From Hevea brasiliensis (lineage: Eukaryota; Streptophyta; Magnoliopsida; Malpighiales; Euphorbiaceae): 64,000 nucleotides of DNA. Positions 11,512-22,561 of the stretch are shown piece by piece. The position numbers were made by a program, and so were the translations under genes. The notes below the pieces were generated by a model. That model had not been told where the DNA came from. It was given only the letters and a program-made list of their open reading frames with translations, and ran no database searches. Every line of letters begins with the position of its first letter. Within the stretch, counting starts at the first letter, position 1. Where the stretch lies: assembly GCF_030052815.1 (NCBI RefSeq), contig NC_079502.1, positions 36,758,050 to 36,822,049 of the forward strand. Direction: 5' to 3'.

Positions 11512-13026
11512 TAACATAGCTAGCAAGCAATAATATGAGTACTCATTCTATTCTTCCTCAACAGGCACACACCTCAACATTTCAGCTAGAGAGGGAATTC
11601 AATTCATCCCACTAGACAAGCTAGTGAGGAATTCAATCAATATACATGATAGCTGTGATTTCAAACCATTTACAATGCTTTTTAATCAATAAGTATCCAT
11701 CAAATATCATTCAAATAATTTTTCACAATTTAAAACAATAATATACAAATAGTCATAATTTATTTCAATTGAAAATTCAAAAGAAATAACTGTTGTGCAC
11801 AAACCTCTGATAACTGTCTCTTAGCCCTAACTTAGTGTTTTCTTCCCTTTCCCTGAGTCTTTGCTAACTGAAATACACAATTTGAAGTGTTTCAGTACTC
11901 ATTTAAACCGTCTCTAACAATAAGGCTTAATACTTAATTTATTAAATTCTATTATTTCCTTAGTCAACCTAAGGTGTTGACCCTCGATGTAGTCTAGGTG
12001 AATTAGGTTTTAATGTTACCAATGTGTCACATTTTATGGCCTTTTAGTATTGGTACATGTTACCAAATTCACTTTTAAGTATATTGCATTTTATTACAAT
12101 TTGCTGGATTTCGGTATACTAATTTAACCTAACCAGATGACCTAGTTCCCTCGGTTTTTGGGTTTCGGTCAAAACTAAAAACTTGTAGGTCTATGTCTTA
12201 TTACACGCGGGGCAAAATTGTAGGTCATTATGAGTTCTGTAGACCTAGTTATGGTCAATTTACCAATGCTGGTCAGAATGCATCAAAATGGTCACTTTAG
12301 GTCATTTTTAGGTCACTTTTGGTTCGGCCAGTTTTTGGACCTGAAATTATACAAGCTATTTAGCTTGGTTCTGGCCATTTCTGGGCTTTGGTGTCTTCAT
12401 AAGAATTGTAGATATATGTCTCAATATTCATGGTAAAAATTTCAAGTCAATTGGACCTGTTTTGAGTGAGTTATGGCCAAAATATCAACTGCTGCCCAAA
12501 TGGTCAATTTTCAGGCTTTTAATGCACTAATGCGAATTTGGTCATTTTTCAAGTTACCTTCCAAACAGAATTTTGGTAAGCTTCCTTCATAAAAGTTGGC
12601 CATTTTTGTGCCTAGTTTCACCTTCAATTGGTCTCATACCAATTGGAGCTACACACTTAAGGATCTAAGCCAAAACATACACTGCCCTATTACAATTTGT
12701 TCATCCTTTACCAATTACACATCCTATGCTTACCAAGTTCACTTTTCCATGCCAATTCTGGTTTGTACAATAACATTAACACATTTAGCAATACATTTTT
12801 AGTCATTTGGCAGTTTGTAACCACTCTCAACATGCACATTAGAGTATAGAATTTTCCAAGTCCAATTATAAACAATTTAAGTCCCATTTACCACAATTCA
12901 ACTACGTGAACATACGTCATTTCCATGTCCAAATTCTAACAATTAAACACACACACATGCTGCCATCCATTACAACATAATTCAACAATATTTCATAAAC
13001 TCAAACACTTCAATCTTCTTCATGAG

Positions 13027-13031
13027 GCTGC
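13027..13031. repeat. Target-site duplication of Copia-1 (left copy)
   Basis: gctgc directly precedes the left LTR. The same five bases follow the right LTR at 22557-22561. The uninterrupted homologous site is gctgc at 5065-5069. Confidence 0.95.
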
Positions 13032-15135
13032 TGAAGGAACGGAAGCGTGAAAAACACAAGATTATACCATTGAATTTAAAAATTTTCACCTAGAGTCACA
13101 TGCACCATGCAAGATTTATTTTTATCTATTTGATTTCAATGATAAAAAAACATATTAAAACTCTTTTAATATGTTTTTGGATCTGTATTTGCCATTTAAG
13201 ATTTTAAAATTAATCAGATTAATTTTAGAACCCTAGATTAAATCAAGAACGATTACACTAACCTCTTGATGTGCTGCAGCGTGTCTGCGCCTTTGTGATT
13301 CGTCTTCAGGACACCAGATGTTGTCCCTCTAGCTTGTCCACACCAAGAACACCTATGGCAGCCCTTGAACAGCTTCTAAAGCCTTTTCTATTAATTAGAA
13401 ATTCAAGTTCTGCCTTTTAAGAGATTAGAGATGTAAACAGGACACTAGAAACAATTTCTAGCGTTCTTAATTCAAGAGATTGATGGCTAATCTCTTTGAA
13501 TTGATGAGAGATGAAGAGAAATAGCTGGAGAGGCTCAAAGTGGCGTGACAATTGAGAGGAGAGGCTGCTGGTTATGTTTTCTTTTCATAACCACACTTAA
13601 ATAGCTAGGTTAACACATTAAACCCTAGCCACATGTCACCTTTTGATTAGCTCTAGGTTTAAATGACCCAATCACATTGTGCCAAGTGTCAAACCTATAT
13701 TTAATCTTGATTTTAATCATCTTACATGATTAAAAATATTTGGCAAGCTTATGTGTTATGCCATGTGTCACCATCTCATGGTGCCACGTGTCACAATCGT
13801 GAAATGACCAAAATGCCCTGTGTCTTAATTTTGAGTTCTTAACCCAAAATAATTATTTTCTTCTTCTAATTAATTTATATCAAATATAAATTAATTAATT
13901 AATCTCTATTAATTAATTTCTCATCAATTAAATTCATATTTAAATACTTTAAATATAAATTTAATTTATACTACACATCCAATAATCTAGATTTGGTTTC
14001 AAGTCATGCTAGGGACTTTGCAATTTAATTGCAAACCAAATCTATTTAATTAATCAATTAAACTCTTTAATTAATTAATTAAATCATATTTAAATAGGTG
14101 ATAACTTGTGTATGTGTGTGACTTACTAGGCTCATCACTAATTGGCAATGAGACATGATATCAACTCTTAATATCATCAGAACTCTTTCTTACCATAAAT
14201 GATTTCTCTAAATCATTTTATGAACCTCATAGACCATGGTTAACACCTAGCATAGCATGCCATGGCCACCCAATTAGTAATAAGGTTTACCTTAAATGAA
14301 CCTATAATCATATGTTACCATGCACTAGAATCTCTCTGTTACAAAATCCCAACTCAAGCTGTAGACATGGTTTATGTCTAACTCCATTTGCTATGAATAT
14401 TATGTTCTCTTTTAATTCCAGTTCTTGATTAAAAGATTTTTCTCATCGTAAACTCTTTCTCAATAAATCTATCTGTCTCCGGCAGAACTTGAAACATCAA
14501 GAACAATTAAATGAACATAGGATTTTAACTCTATTTACTTAGAGGAACAGATTCCATCTTGATCAACACCTACCTCCATATATAACTAGCAGGAGCCAAC
14601 ACATGCCCATATACCCATACATAGTACAAGTGTGAAAGCAGTATCAAACTCAAACTACCTATATACAAGATAATCTGTATATCTCGTGTCTAAAGATTAT
14701 ATGCACTGATATGATTTATGACAAAACATTGACAAGAGTAAACTCCATGTGCTTGTCATAAGTGTCACTAGTTCGGCCTACTTATCATTTGTAAGTGCCT
14801 ATCAAGTTTGTTATATGGCATGAGACTCACCATTCCATCTTATTTATATCTCATATAAATAACTTGGGAACAAACATGAATACAATCTTTCTGGATAAGT
14901 CATGTCCTTATTATGAAGTATCCTCGATTGTGAACCTATTTATGATACTTTGTGCTAGAAATATTGTCACTCATATTCTTAACAACTTAAGAATAATATT
15001 TCTAACAAAATATCAATGGACCTTTTCTATTACACATAAATATATTATGTAAACGGAAAAGTGGAAATGCCTTTTATTATTAAAATATGTACAAGATACA
15101 TACTAAATGATATGCTCTAGGGCATACTACTAACA
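13032..15135 (-). repeat. Copia-1 3' LTR (left)
   Basis: 2,104 bp, tgaagg to taaca on the plus strand, near identical to 20451-22556. Differences are clustered in a few short tracts (about 13793, 14336, 14360, 14480, 14672, 14768), mostly at CTG, CAG or CCGG. It contains AT-rich TTAATTAA-type tracts around 13860-14090. The 85-codon plus-strand ORF at 14795 is antisense to the element and recurs in every LTR of the family. Confidence 0.95.
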
Positions 15136-15148
15136 ATCTCCCACTAGC
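15136..15148 (-). other. Copia-1 polypurine tract
   Basis: The minus strand reads GCTAGTGGGAGAT immediately before the LTR start TGTTAGTAG. This GTGGGAGA-type tract is typical of plant Copia elements and marks the inner edge of the 3' LTR. Confidence 0.85.
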
Positions 15149-15149
15149 A

Positions 15150-15750
15150 CTAGAGCCATTCATTACAATACCTTAGACCTATCTTCTCAAGATGTCGGTC
15201 TAATCGAACTTGTGACAAAAGCTTAGTGAATGGATCACTGAATTTTTAGTGATGTTTTTTTTATGCATGGCTATATGGCCGTGCCCTAGTATATCTATGA
15301 TAATGTGGTAGTGCCTTTCTATGTGTTTGGATTTTGGGTGAGACCTTGGTTCCTTAGCTCAGATGATCGCTCCATTGTTGTCACAGGTAATGGAACTGCG
15401 ACTCAATGGAAGGAACTATTGTAAGTTCATCACGAACTTCTTTATCCAAAGCGACTTCTTTTGCGGATCTCGATGCGAGAATATACTCACCTCGATGAGT
15501 GGAATCTGCAATCGTGCTCGCTTGGAACTCTTCCAACCGATCGCACCTCCATTACAAATGAACACATATCCAGAGGTAGACTTTCTATCATCGATATCTG
15601 ATTGGAAATCAGAATCAGTATAACCATCCAATTGCAAGTCTCCACCTCCATAAATCAAGAATAAATCCTTAGTTCTTCTCAAGTACTTAAGGATATTCTT
15701 GATACTATCCGATGTTCCAAACTCGGATTGGATTGATACCGCTAGTCAAA
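15150..15750 (-). pseudogene. Copia-1 RNase H (broken)
   Basis: RNase H removes the RNA template during cDNA synthesis. The 88-codon open piece 15416-15682 reads 'LQLDGYTDSDFQSDIDD', 'RKSTSGYVFICNGGAIGW' and 'SSKRARLQI', the conserved Copia RNase H core. Further down the minus strand the C-terminal 'CDNNGAII', a stop where Gln is expected, then 'SKHIERHYH' are seen in other frames, ending with 'NEWL' and the TAG at 15150-15152. Several single-base indels and one stop break the frame. Relative to Copia-2, most of the indels lie at CAG/CTG sites, so some may be sequence errors. Confidence 0.85.
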
Positions 15751-16788
15751 CTAATAAAGATATGAGATATCCGGCCTAGTACACAACATTGCATACATTA
15801 AACTTCCAATAGCCGAAGCATATGGAATCCTGGCCATCTTATCTCTTTCTTCAGGTGTCTTTGGAGACATCTCTTTAGAAAGATGGATACCATGTCTCAC
15901 TGGTAACAATCCTCTCTTGGAATCAAGCATTTTAAACCTCTTTAACACCTTTTCCAAGTATAGACTTTGGGATAAACCAATTATTCTTTTCGCTCTATCT
16001 CTATAGATGCGAATCCCAAGAATATAGGTTGCCTCCCCTAAGTCTTTCATGGAGAATGTATTTGACAACCATACCTTTATAGTCGTCAACATACCTGTAT
16101 CATTACCCATCAACAGTATGTCATCAACATATAAGACAAGGAAAGTGATAGCACTGTCACTAACCTTCTTATATACACATGGCTCATCCTCATTTTTGAT
16201 AAAACCAAAAGATTTAATGGCTTCATCAAAACGGATGTTCCAACTCCTCGAAGCTTGTTTCAACCCATAAATGGATCGCTTTAGCTTGCATACCTTGGAA
16301 CCATTTTGGGATTCAAATCCCCTAGGTTGTTCCATGAAAATGTTTTCTTCAATGTATCCATTGAGAAAAGCTGTTTTGACATCCATCTGCCAAATCTCAT
16401 AATCATAGTACTTTGCTATTTCTAGTAAAATCCTAATTGATTTAATCATGGCAACAAAGTAGAAAGTCTCCTCATAGTCTATTCCTTGCCTTTGGCGAAA
16501 CCCTTTCGCTACTAGCCTTGCCTTATAGGTCTCTACCTTTCCATCAGAACCAATTTTCTTCTTGAAAACCCATTTGTTCCCTATAGGTACAATACCTTCA
16601 GGTGGGTCAACAAAATCCCAAACTTGATTCTTATACATGGAATCAATCTCGGATTTCATAGCATCAATCCATTTTGAAGATTCTATATCTGATATAGCTT
16701 CTTCATAGGTAAGTGGATCATCTCCATGATCTACTTCTTCATGAGTAGACAACTCTTGTTCTTCTTCATGAAGAAAACCATATCTCAC
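15751..16788 (-). CDS. Copia-1 reverse transcriptase domain, open
   Basis: A 345-codon open frame covering the Copia RVT_2 reverse transcriptase: 'SKWIDAMKSEIDSMYKNQ' near residue 40, 'WVFKKKIGSDGKVETYKA', 'RLVAKGFRQRQGIDYEE', 'MDVKTAFLNG', 'GLKQASRSWN', the catalytic 'VLYVDDILL' (about residue 220), and 'YASAIGSLMYAMLCTRPD' at the end. It continues from the integrase tail upstream and into RNase H downstream but in other frames, so it is part of a broken polyprotein rather than a separate gene. The listed ATG is only the first in the open stretch. All RT motifs, including both catalytic Asp of YVDD, are present. Confidence 0.85.
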   Translation of the reverse strand: MRYGFLHEEEQELSTHEEVDHGDDPLTYEEAISDIESSKWIDAMKSEIDSMYKNQVWDFVDPPEGIVPIGNKWVFKKKIGSDGKVETYKARLVAKGFRQRQGIDYEETFYFVAMIKSIRILLEIAKYYDYEIWQMDVKTAFLNGYIEENIFMEQPRGFESQNGSKVCKLKRSIYGLKQASRSWNIRFDEAIKSFGFIKNEDEPCVYKKVSDSAITFLVLYVDDILLMGNDTGMLTTIKVWLSNTFSMKDLGEATYILGIRIYRDRAKRIIGLSQSLYLEKVLKRFKMLDSKRGLLPVRHGIHLSKEMSPKTPEERDKMARIPYASAIGSLMYAMLCTRPDISYLY

Positions 16789-17340
16789 CGTGGGTGAGAT
16801 ACCCGTTGTTCTACGAGGAACAGTGTAGATGTTTCATCAATGGGTATAGGTTGACTAGACGGATCTATATCCATCTCGATTCATTGGTTGGTCGAATTCT
16901 CCAATTCTAACTCTATTTGCCTTCCTTTGCCTCCTTCTTGAACAAACTGTTCAAGAAATGTGGCATCTCTACTTATCACAACCTTTGTGAAGTAGGCAAG
17001 TAAAAATAATATCCAAAACTATCTTTTGGATATCCAACAAATTGACCTCTTTCTGATCTGGTCTCCAATTTATCAGTGTTCAGCTTTTTGATATAAGCTG
17101 GACAACCCCAAATCTTAACATGCTTAAGACTTGGTTTTCTTCCATGCCATATCTCATAAGGTGTGGAAGAAATTGATTTTGATGGAATCCTATTCAGAAT
17201 ATATAAAGCTGATTCTAATGCAAATCCCCAAAAGGAGATTGGCATATCAGTATAGCTCATCATACTACGTACCATATCCAATAAGGTACGATTTCTCCTT
17301 CAGATACACCATTCAATTTGTGGCGTTCTGGAGGAGTCAG
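16789..17340 (-). pseudogene. Copia-1 integrase C-terminal half and linker (broken)
   Basis: The open piece 16976-17281 (101 codons) reads 'MDMVRSMMSYTDMPISFWG', 'ALYILNRIPSKSISSTPYE' and 'WHGRKPSLKHVKIWGCPAY'. This is the part of Copia integrase that follows the third catalytic residue, together with the GKG-like linker toward RT. Between 17282 and 17340 a TAG (expected CAG) and small indels separate it from the integrase core encoded at 17341-18702. The 16789-16975 part is the variable linker before RT and has no recognised motif. Confidence 0.8.
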
Positions 17341-18702
17341 CTAAGAAACAATGCCATGCTCTCTCAAGTATTCATCAAATTCAGTACTCAAATATTCACC
17401 TCCACGATCTGATCGAAGAGCTTTAATATTCTTTCCTGTTTGATTTTCTACTTCAGATTTAAATTCTTTGAACTTTTCAAAAGATTCATGTTTGTATTTC
17501 ATCAAATACAAATACCCAAACCTTGATTTATCATCAGTAAAGGTAATAAAATAATGAAAACCCCTTCTAGCCATTTCTTTAAACGGACCACATACATCAC
17601 TATGTATTAGTTCCAAAATATTTTCAGCTCTTAGCCCTTGTCCAACAAAGGGTGTTCTAGTCATTTTGCCTTGAAGGCAAGATTCACAAGTTGGAGTAGG
17701 CTCAGAGCCCAATGAGGATAGAATCCCCATTTTCTCCAATTTTGCAATCCTATCTTCTGCAACATGACATAACCTTAAGTGCCAAATATATTTTGAACTT
17801 GAGTTGGTTTTCACCATGGCATTGCATTCATTTAGATTACTATACTCTGGCCAATGGAAACACTTTCTTACTGACAATGGAAACACTTTCCTGTTAGCAA
17901 TGGAAACACTTTCCTGTTGGCAGTGGAGACACTTTCCTTTGCCTTTATCAGCTTTAATCTTCCTTTTCTGTTTAGCTATTTTCTTGGAAGGACCAGGAAT
18001 CTGAGATTTCTTTTTCTTATTGCGCTTCTTCTTGTTGGACTTTCCAGTAGAAGAAGATGCAATCAAAGCTACCTCTTTTCCTTTATTGCCTGGCATATTC
18101 TTTTGGGCAATAACCAGCATGTTGAGTAAACCAGCTAAGGTGCATTCCTGTCTAGTCATATGGAAATTTGTCACAAAATTCCCAAAAGACTCTAGAAGGT
18201 TATGTAGGATCAAATCCATTAGTAGTTGGAAATCCATGTGGAAGTCAAGATGTTCCAACTGCTCAATCAGCCGAATCATCTTGTAGACATGATCTCCAAC
18301 ATTCTGTCCCTCAGACATCCTCATGCGGAATAGCTGCCTACATATCTCATACCTAGCATTTCTGCTGTGCTCACCATACAACTCTTGTAGGTGAAGGAGG
18401 ATCTCTCTTGCACTCTGTATGTTTCCATGCTGCTTCTGTAACTCATTACTCATGGAAGCAAGCATGTAACACTTAGCTCTCATATTATGCTCCTTCCACT
18501 TGTCCAAAGTTTCATGTTCCTCTTGTGTGGCCTCTGGAGGTAAGGGACCAGGAACATTTGAATCTAGAACATATCCTATATGTTCAAGGTTCAGGACAAG
18601 TTTCAAATTTCTTAGCTAATCAGACAGATTAGGTCCTGTCAACCTGTTGTGATCAAGTATGCTTGCAAGGATATTGGATGGTGGTGGTTGTTTTGTGCTC
18701 AT
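17341..18702 (-). pseudogene. Copia-1 gag fused to integrase; protease deleted
   Basis: Gag starts at the ATG 18702-18700 ('MSTKQPPPSNILASILDHN'), a typical plant Copia Gag start. A TAG at 18616-18618 (Trp expected) is followed by a 421-codon open stretch from 18606. That stretch contains the UBN2-type gag ('NLEHIGYVLDSNVPGPLPP', 'AKCYMLASMSNELQKQ', 'QLFRMRMSEGQNVGDHVYK'), a basic region 'NKKKRNKKKKSQ', and half a zinc knuckle 'GKCLHC'. It then jumps directly to the integrase zinc domain ('YIWHLRLCHVAEDRIAKL', 'CESCLQGKMTRTPF') and core ('ELIHSDVCGPFK' with the first Asp, 'LRSDRGGEYLS' with the second). The protease (Asp-Ser/Thr-Gly motif and about 130 residues expected) and the second half of the knuckle are missing. 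Four copies of a 23-bp repeat lie at the gag/IN join and keep the frame open. Confidence 0.9.
17843..17937. repeat. 23-bp tandem repeat x4 at Copia-1 gag/IN join
   Basis: Four head-to-tail units of 23 bp, each containing 'ggaaacactttc' or a close variant on the plus strand (AAGTGTTTCCATTG on the coding strand, the codons for the first half of the zinc knuckle, Lys-Cys-Phe-His). The last unit runs into 'GGCCAGAGTA'. The corresponding array in Copia-2 has three units (27981-28052), exactly 23 bp shorter. Confidence 0.9.
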
Positions 18703-20435
18703 TTTTATCAGAAAATTAACTGCAGAAAATAACCAGATTAATTAGTAAATGTATCATGTAATTAACCAAAATGATTATGGTCTTTTAATCAAATTGGTCC
18801 TCCCACTAACTTAGCGAATCCTACACTTCCAAAGTAGAAAACGGAAATCCTAGTTGGATGGATTTCTAGTGGGTGATTGAATTCTTATAATTCTATTGAT
18901 CATCCTCAGGTACATCCATTATTGGAATTACAATAAACTATAAGTGAGCAACTCCTTGCCCATCACATCTCATGTGAGGTTCAATCCTTTACCTAGCCCC
19001 TAATGCTCAAAATCTCAGGTACATCCATTATTGACTTATCTTGCATTAGTTAAGTTGATCCCATTGAACCAGTAATTATGTAAATAATTTTAATGTCCTC
19101 AGGTACATCCAATATTGGCCACTAAACCATTTACATATTTACAACATCTCATGCTTAACAATTATTCTTAAGAAAATCTCTTAAATTAATTGCATCTCAT
19201 GCAACTATTTAAAATTTCTTAAAATAATTGCCCCAATGGAGGGCTTATGTTATAATTACTTTAATTATACCATTTCCAACTTCATCATTTGTTTGGAAGA
19301 TTTTATAGCCATCCTAATTACTATTAAGGTCTCACTTTGCACATTATCCATTTAGCATGCATATATCATATAATTGCATACATTCCCATACATCTCATGC
19401 ATTCATGGATAAGCGATAAATATGGTATGATCATGGACTTTCTAAGGGATTCAATTCTGAGCCACCAAGAATTGAATCAGGCATTCCTAGGTGCATTTCA
19501 TTCATTCATTTTACAAGAGTTGCTGAAGGAGTACATAATCAACACTTGATATTGAATTCCTCCCACTGGTCCCACCAATGCTCTTGACCTCCTTGAACTT
19601 CTTGCAATCCAATATTACATAGTAATCCTTGGCATACCAAGGCGAATTTACAAGAACTTAAATAAATGAAATTACAACCCAAAAATATTACAAACTTAAT
19701 AATACATGCCCAAAATAAATTAAAATAAATTAATTAATTTACAATCCCAAAGAAACATAAAAGAAATAAATCCAATCACATTGGTCTTTTATAGTCCATG
19801 ATCATCCATCATGCATATCACTATTTAACAATTAAATAAAACATACATACTTAAATTAAATTGAATATCTCATATTCAACTTAAAATCCAGATTTGAATA
19901 TGATTCAAATAAATTTAAAAATTCAGATTTGAATCTCATTCAAACAAATTTAAAAATTCAGATTTGAATCACATTCAAACAACTTCAAAAATTCAGATTT
20001 GAATCTCATTCAAACATTTTTTAAAAAATCAGATTTGAATTTTATTGAATCAATTTTAAAAAATCAGATTTAAATATGATTCAAACAACTTTAAAAATTC
20101 AGATTTGAATCACATTCAAACAACTTTTAAAATTCAGATTTGAATCACATTCAAACAATTTTTAAAATTCTGATTTGAATCATAATTTAATTGTGTGATT
20201 AAAACAACTAATTAAACACTTTAATTAGTCAAAGAATAGGCCTTAGATCATACAACAATTGCAGAATTAAAAGCCAAACCTTGAACCACCCAAGGAACCA
20301 TTGTTGCCGCCACCAATGGTGGCTTCACCATGTGTGACGCCACATCTCATGATCCAACCAGCAATGAATCTCTTGATCTCATGATCAAACACACAATTAA
20401 ATTATATAATCAACAATCTAAATGGCAAATATAGT
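18703..20435 (-). other. Copia-1 untranslated leader (PBS to gag)
   Basis: 1.7 kb without a credible ORF. From the PBS it holds a Cys-poor, AT-rich tract, an array of ~35-bp repeats (19888-20186), and three copies of a 'tcaggtacatcca' motif (18906, 19015 and 19099, each followed by ttattg or atattgg). The same layout is conserved in Copia-2 (28807-30575). The ORF at 19337-19549 is on the opposite strand and not conserved in frame in Copia-2. Confidence 0.75.
19888..20186. repeat. ~35-bp tandem array in Copia-1 leader
   Basis: About eight full units and one partial unit of 35-37 bp, consensus 'attcagatttgaatcacatt' followed by 'caaacaacttttaaa'. Each unit contains the imperfect palindrome TTTGAAT-n3-ATTCAAA, so each could form a short hairpin in RNA. 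Copia-2 has one additional unit. Confidence 0.9.
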
Positions 20436-20448
20436 GGCTCTGATACCA
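20436..20448 (-). other. Copia-1 primer-binding site (tRNA-iMet type)
   Basis: The minus strand reads TGGTATCAGAGCC two bases after the 5' LTR ends. This matches the 3' end complement of plant initiator methionine tRNA, the usual Copia primer. Confidence 0.92.
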
Positions 20449-20450
20449 AT

Positions 20451-22556
20451 TGAAGGAACGGAAGCGTGAAAAACACAAGATTATACCATTGAATTTAAAA
20501 ATTTTCACCTAGGGTCACATGCACCATGCAAGATTTATTTTTATCTATTTGATTTCAATGATAAAAAAACATATTAAAACTCTTTTAATATGTTTTTGGA
20601 TCTGTATTTGCCATTTAATATTTTAAAATTAATCAGATTAATTTTAGAACCCTAGATTAAATCAAGAACGATTACACTAACCTCTTGATGTGCTGCAGCG
20701 TGTCTGCGCCTTTGTGATTCGTCTTCAGGACACCAGATGTTGTCCCTCTAGCTTGTCCACACCAAGAACACCTATGGCAGCCCTTGAACAGCTTCTAAAG
20801 CCTTTTCTATTAATTAGAAATTCAAGTTCTGCCTTTTAAGAGATTAGAGATGTAAACAGGACACTAGAAACAATTTCTAGCGTTCTTAATTCAAGAGATT
20901 GATGGCTAATCTCTTTGAATTGATGAGAGATGAAGAGAAATAGCTGGAGAGGCTCAAAGTGGCGTGACAATTGAGAGGAGAGGCTGCTGGTTATGTTTTC
21001 TTTTCATAACCACACTTAAATAGCTAGGTTAACACATTAAACCCTAGCCACATGTCACCTTTTGATTAGCTCTAGGTTTAAATGACCCAATCACATTGTG
21101 CCAAGTGTCAAACCTATATTTAATCTTGATTTTAATCATCTTACATGATTAAAAAATATTTGGCAAGCTTATGTGTTATGCCATGTGTCACCATCTCATG
21201 GTGCCACGTGTCACACTGTGAAATGACCAAAATGCCCCTGTGTCTTAATTTTGAGTTCTTAACCCAAAATAATTATTTTCTTCTTCTAATTAATTTATAT
21301 CAAATATAAATTAATTAATTAATCTCTATTAATTAATTTCTCATCAATTAAATTCATATTTAAATACTTTAAATATAAATTTAATTTATACTACACATCC
21401 AATAATCTAGATTTGGTTTCAAGTCATGCTAGGGACTTTGCAATTTAATTGCAAACCAAATCTATTTAATTAATCAATTAAACTCTTTAATTAATTAATT
21501 AAATCATATTTAAATAGGTGATAACTTGTGTATGTGTGTGACTTACTAGGCTCATCACTAATTGGCAATGAGACATGATATCAACTCTTAATATCATCGG
21601 AACTCTTTCTTACCATAAATGATTTCTCTAAATCATTTTATGAACCTCATAGACCATGGTTAACACCTAGCATAGCATGCCATGGCCACCCAATTAGTAA
21701 TAAGGTTTACCTTAAATGAACCTATAATCATATGTTACCATGCACTAGAATCTCTCTCACATACAAAATCCCAACTCAAGCCGAGTCATGGTTTATGTCA
21801 AACTCCATTTGCTATGAATATTATGTTCTCTTTTAATTCCAGTTCTTGATTAAAAGATTTTTCTCATCGTAAACTCTTTCTCAATAAATCTATCTGTCTG
21901 GCCAGGAACTTGAAACATCAAGAACAATTAAATGAACATAGGATTTTAACTCTATTTACTTAGAGGAACAGATTCCATCTTGATCAACACCCACCTCCAT
22001 ATATAACTAGCAGGAGCCAACACATGCCCATATACCCATACATAGTACAAGTGTGAAAGCAGTATCAAACTCAAACTACCTATATACAAGATAACTGTGC
22101 TATCTCAGGTCTAAAGATTATATGCACTGATATGATTTATGACAAAACATTGACAAGAGTAAACTCCATGTGCTTGTCATAAGTGTCACTGGTTCGGCCT
22201 ACTTATCATTTGTAAGTGCCTATCAAGTTTGTTATATGGCATGAGACTCACCATTCCATCTTATTTATATCTCATATAAATAACTTGGGAACAAACATGA
22301 ATACAATCTTTCTGGATAAGTCATGTCCTTATTATGAAGTATCCTCGATTGTGAACCTATTTATGATACTTTGTGCTAGAAATATTGTCACTCATATTCT
22401 TAACAACTTAAGAATAATATTTCTAACAAAATATCAATGGACCTTTTCTATTACACATAAATATATTATGTAAACGGAAAAGTGGAAATGCCTTTTATTA
22501 TTAAAATATGTACAAGATACATACTAAATGATATGCTCTAGGGCATACTACTAACA
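20451..22556 (-). repeat. Copia-1 5' LTR (right)
   Basis: 2,106 bp, tgaagg to ctaaca, followed by TSD gctgc at 22557-22561. The LTR would drive minus-strand transcription. It matches the left LTR except in short tracts (for example 21760-21785, 21895-21910, 22090-22105). The promoter candidate is listed separately. Confidence 0.95.
22262..22269 (-). promoter_or_regulatory. TATA-box candidate in Copia 5' LTR
   Basis: TATAAATA on the minus strand, about 290 bases inside the LTR start and identical in all copies of the LTR (for example 1471-1478). It is the best TATA match in the U3-side third of the LTR. A second candidate, TATATATGG, lies about 260 bases further into the LTR. No transcript evidence is available from sequence alone. 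Confidence 0.35.
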
Positions 22557-22561
22557 GCTGC
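22557..22561. repeat. Target-site duplication of Copia-1 (right copy)
   Basis: gctgc, identical to 13027-13031. The interrupted A-1 LTR resumes directly after it (cacaagtttacacatacc), as in the uninterrupted LTR from 5070. Confidence 0.95.

Larger units (their letters stand above)
10845..13031 (-). repeat. A-1 5' LTR, segment 1
   Basis: From 'gttcttcaaaaacctgtaa' onward this matches the A-2 5' LTR from about 61562, so the first ~250 bases of the LTR are missing. It contains the 'tcagtggtgcacaac' motif (about 11258), a 36-bp tandem repeat (11440-11511), and the 'tgggtttcggtcaaaa' block (about 12158). It is interrupted at 13031 by Copia-1 and resumes at 22562. No gene is present: ORFs at 12230-12436 and 12596-12802 have counterparts only in the other family-A LTRs. 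Confidence 0.85.
13032..22556 (-). mobile_element. Copia-1: complete, protease-less Copia retrotransposon
   Basis: 9,525 bp, minus orientation. Left (3') LTR 13032-15135, PPT 15136-15148, pol stop at 15150, RNase H-RT-IN-gag up to the gag start at 18702, a 1.7-kb leader, PBS 20436-20448, and right (5') LTR 20451-22556. LTRs begin tgaagg and end taaca on the plus strand and are flanked by the 5-bp TSD gctgc. Domain order gag-IN-RT-RNase H is Copia; the protease that normally lies between gag and IN is absent. Copia-2 is a sister copy with the same deletion. It is inserted into the 5' LTR of Gypsy A-1. Near-identity of the two LTRs suggests a fairly recent insertion, with the caveat that several LTR differences may be sequencing errors. 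Confidence 0.95.

Noticed and set aside
19888..20186. Regularly spaced repeats resembling a CRISPR array
   Set aside because: Units are contiguous with no unique spacers, AT-rich and palindromic, inside a retrotransposon leader of a plant genome.
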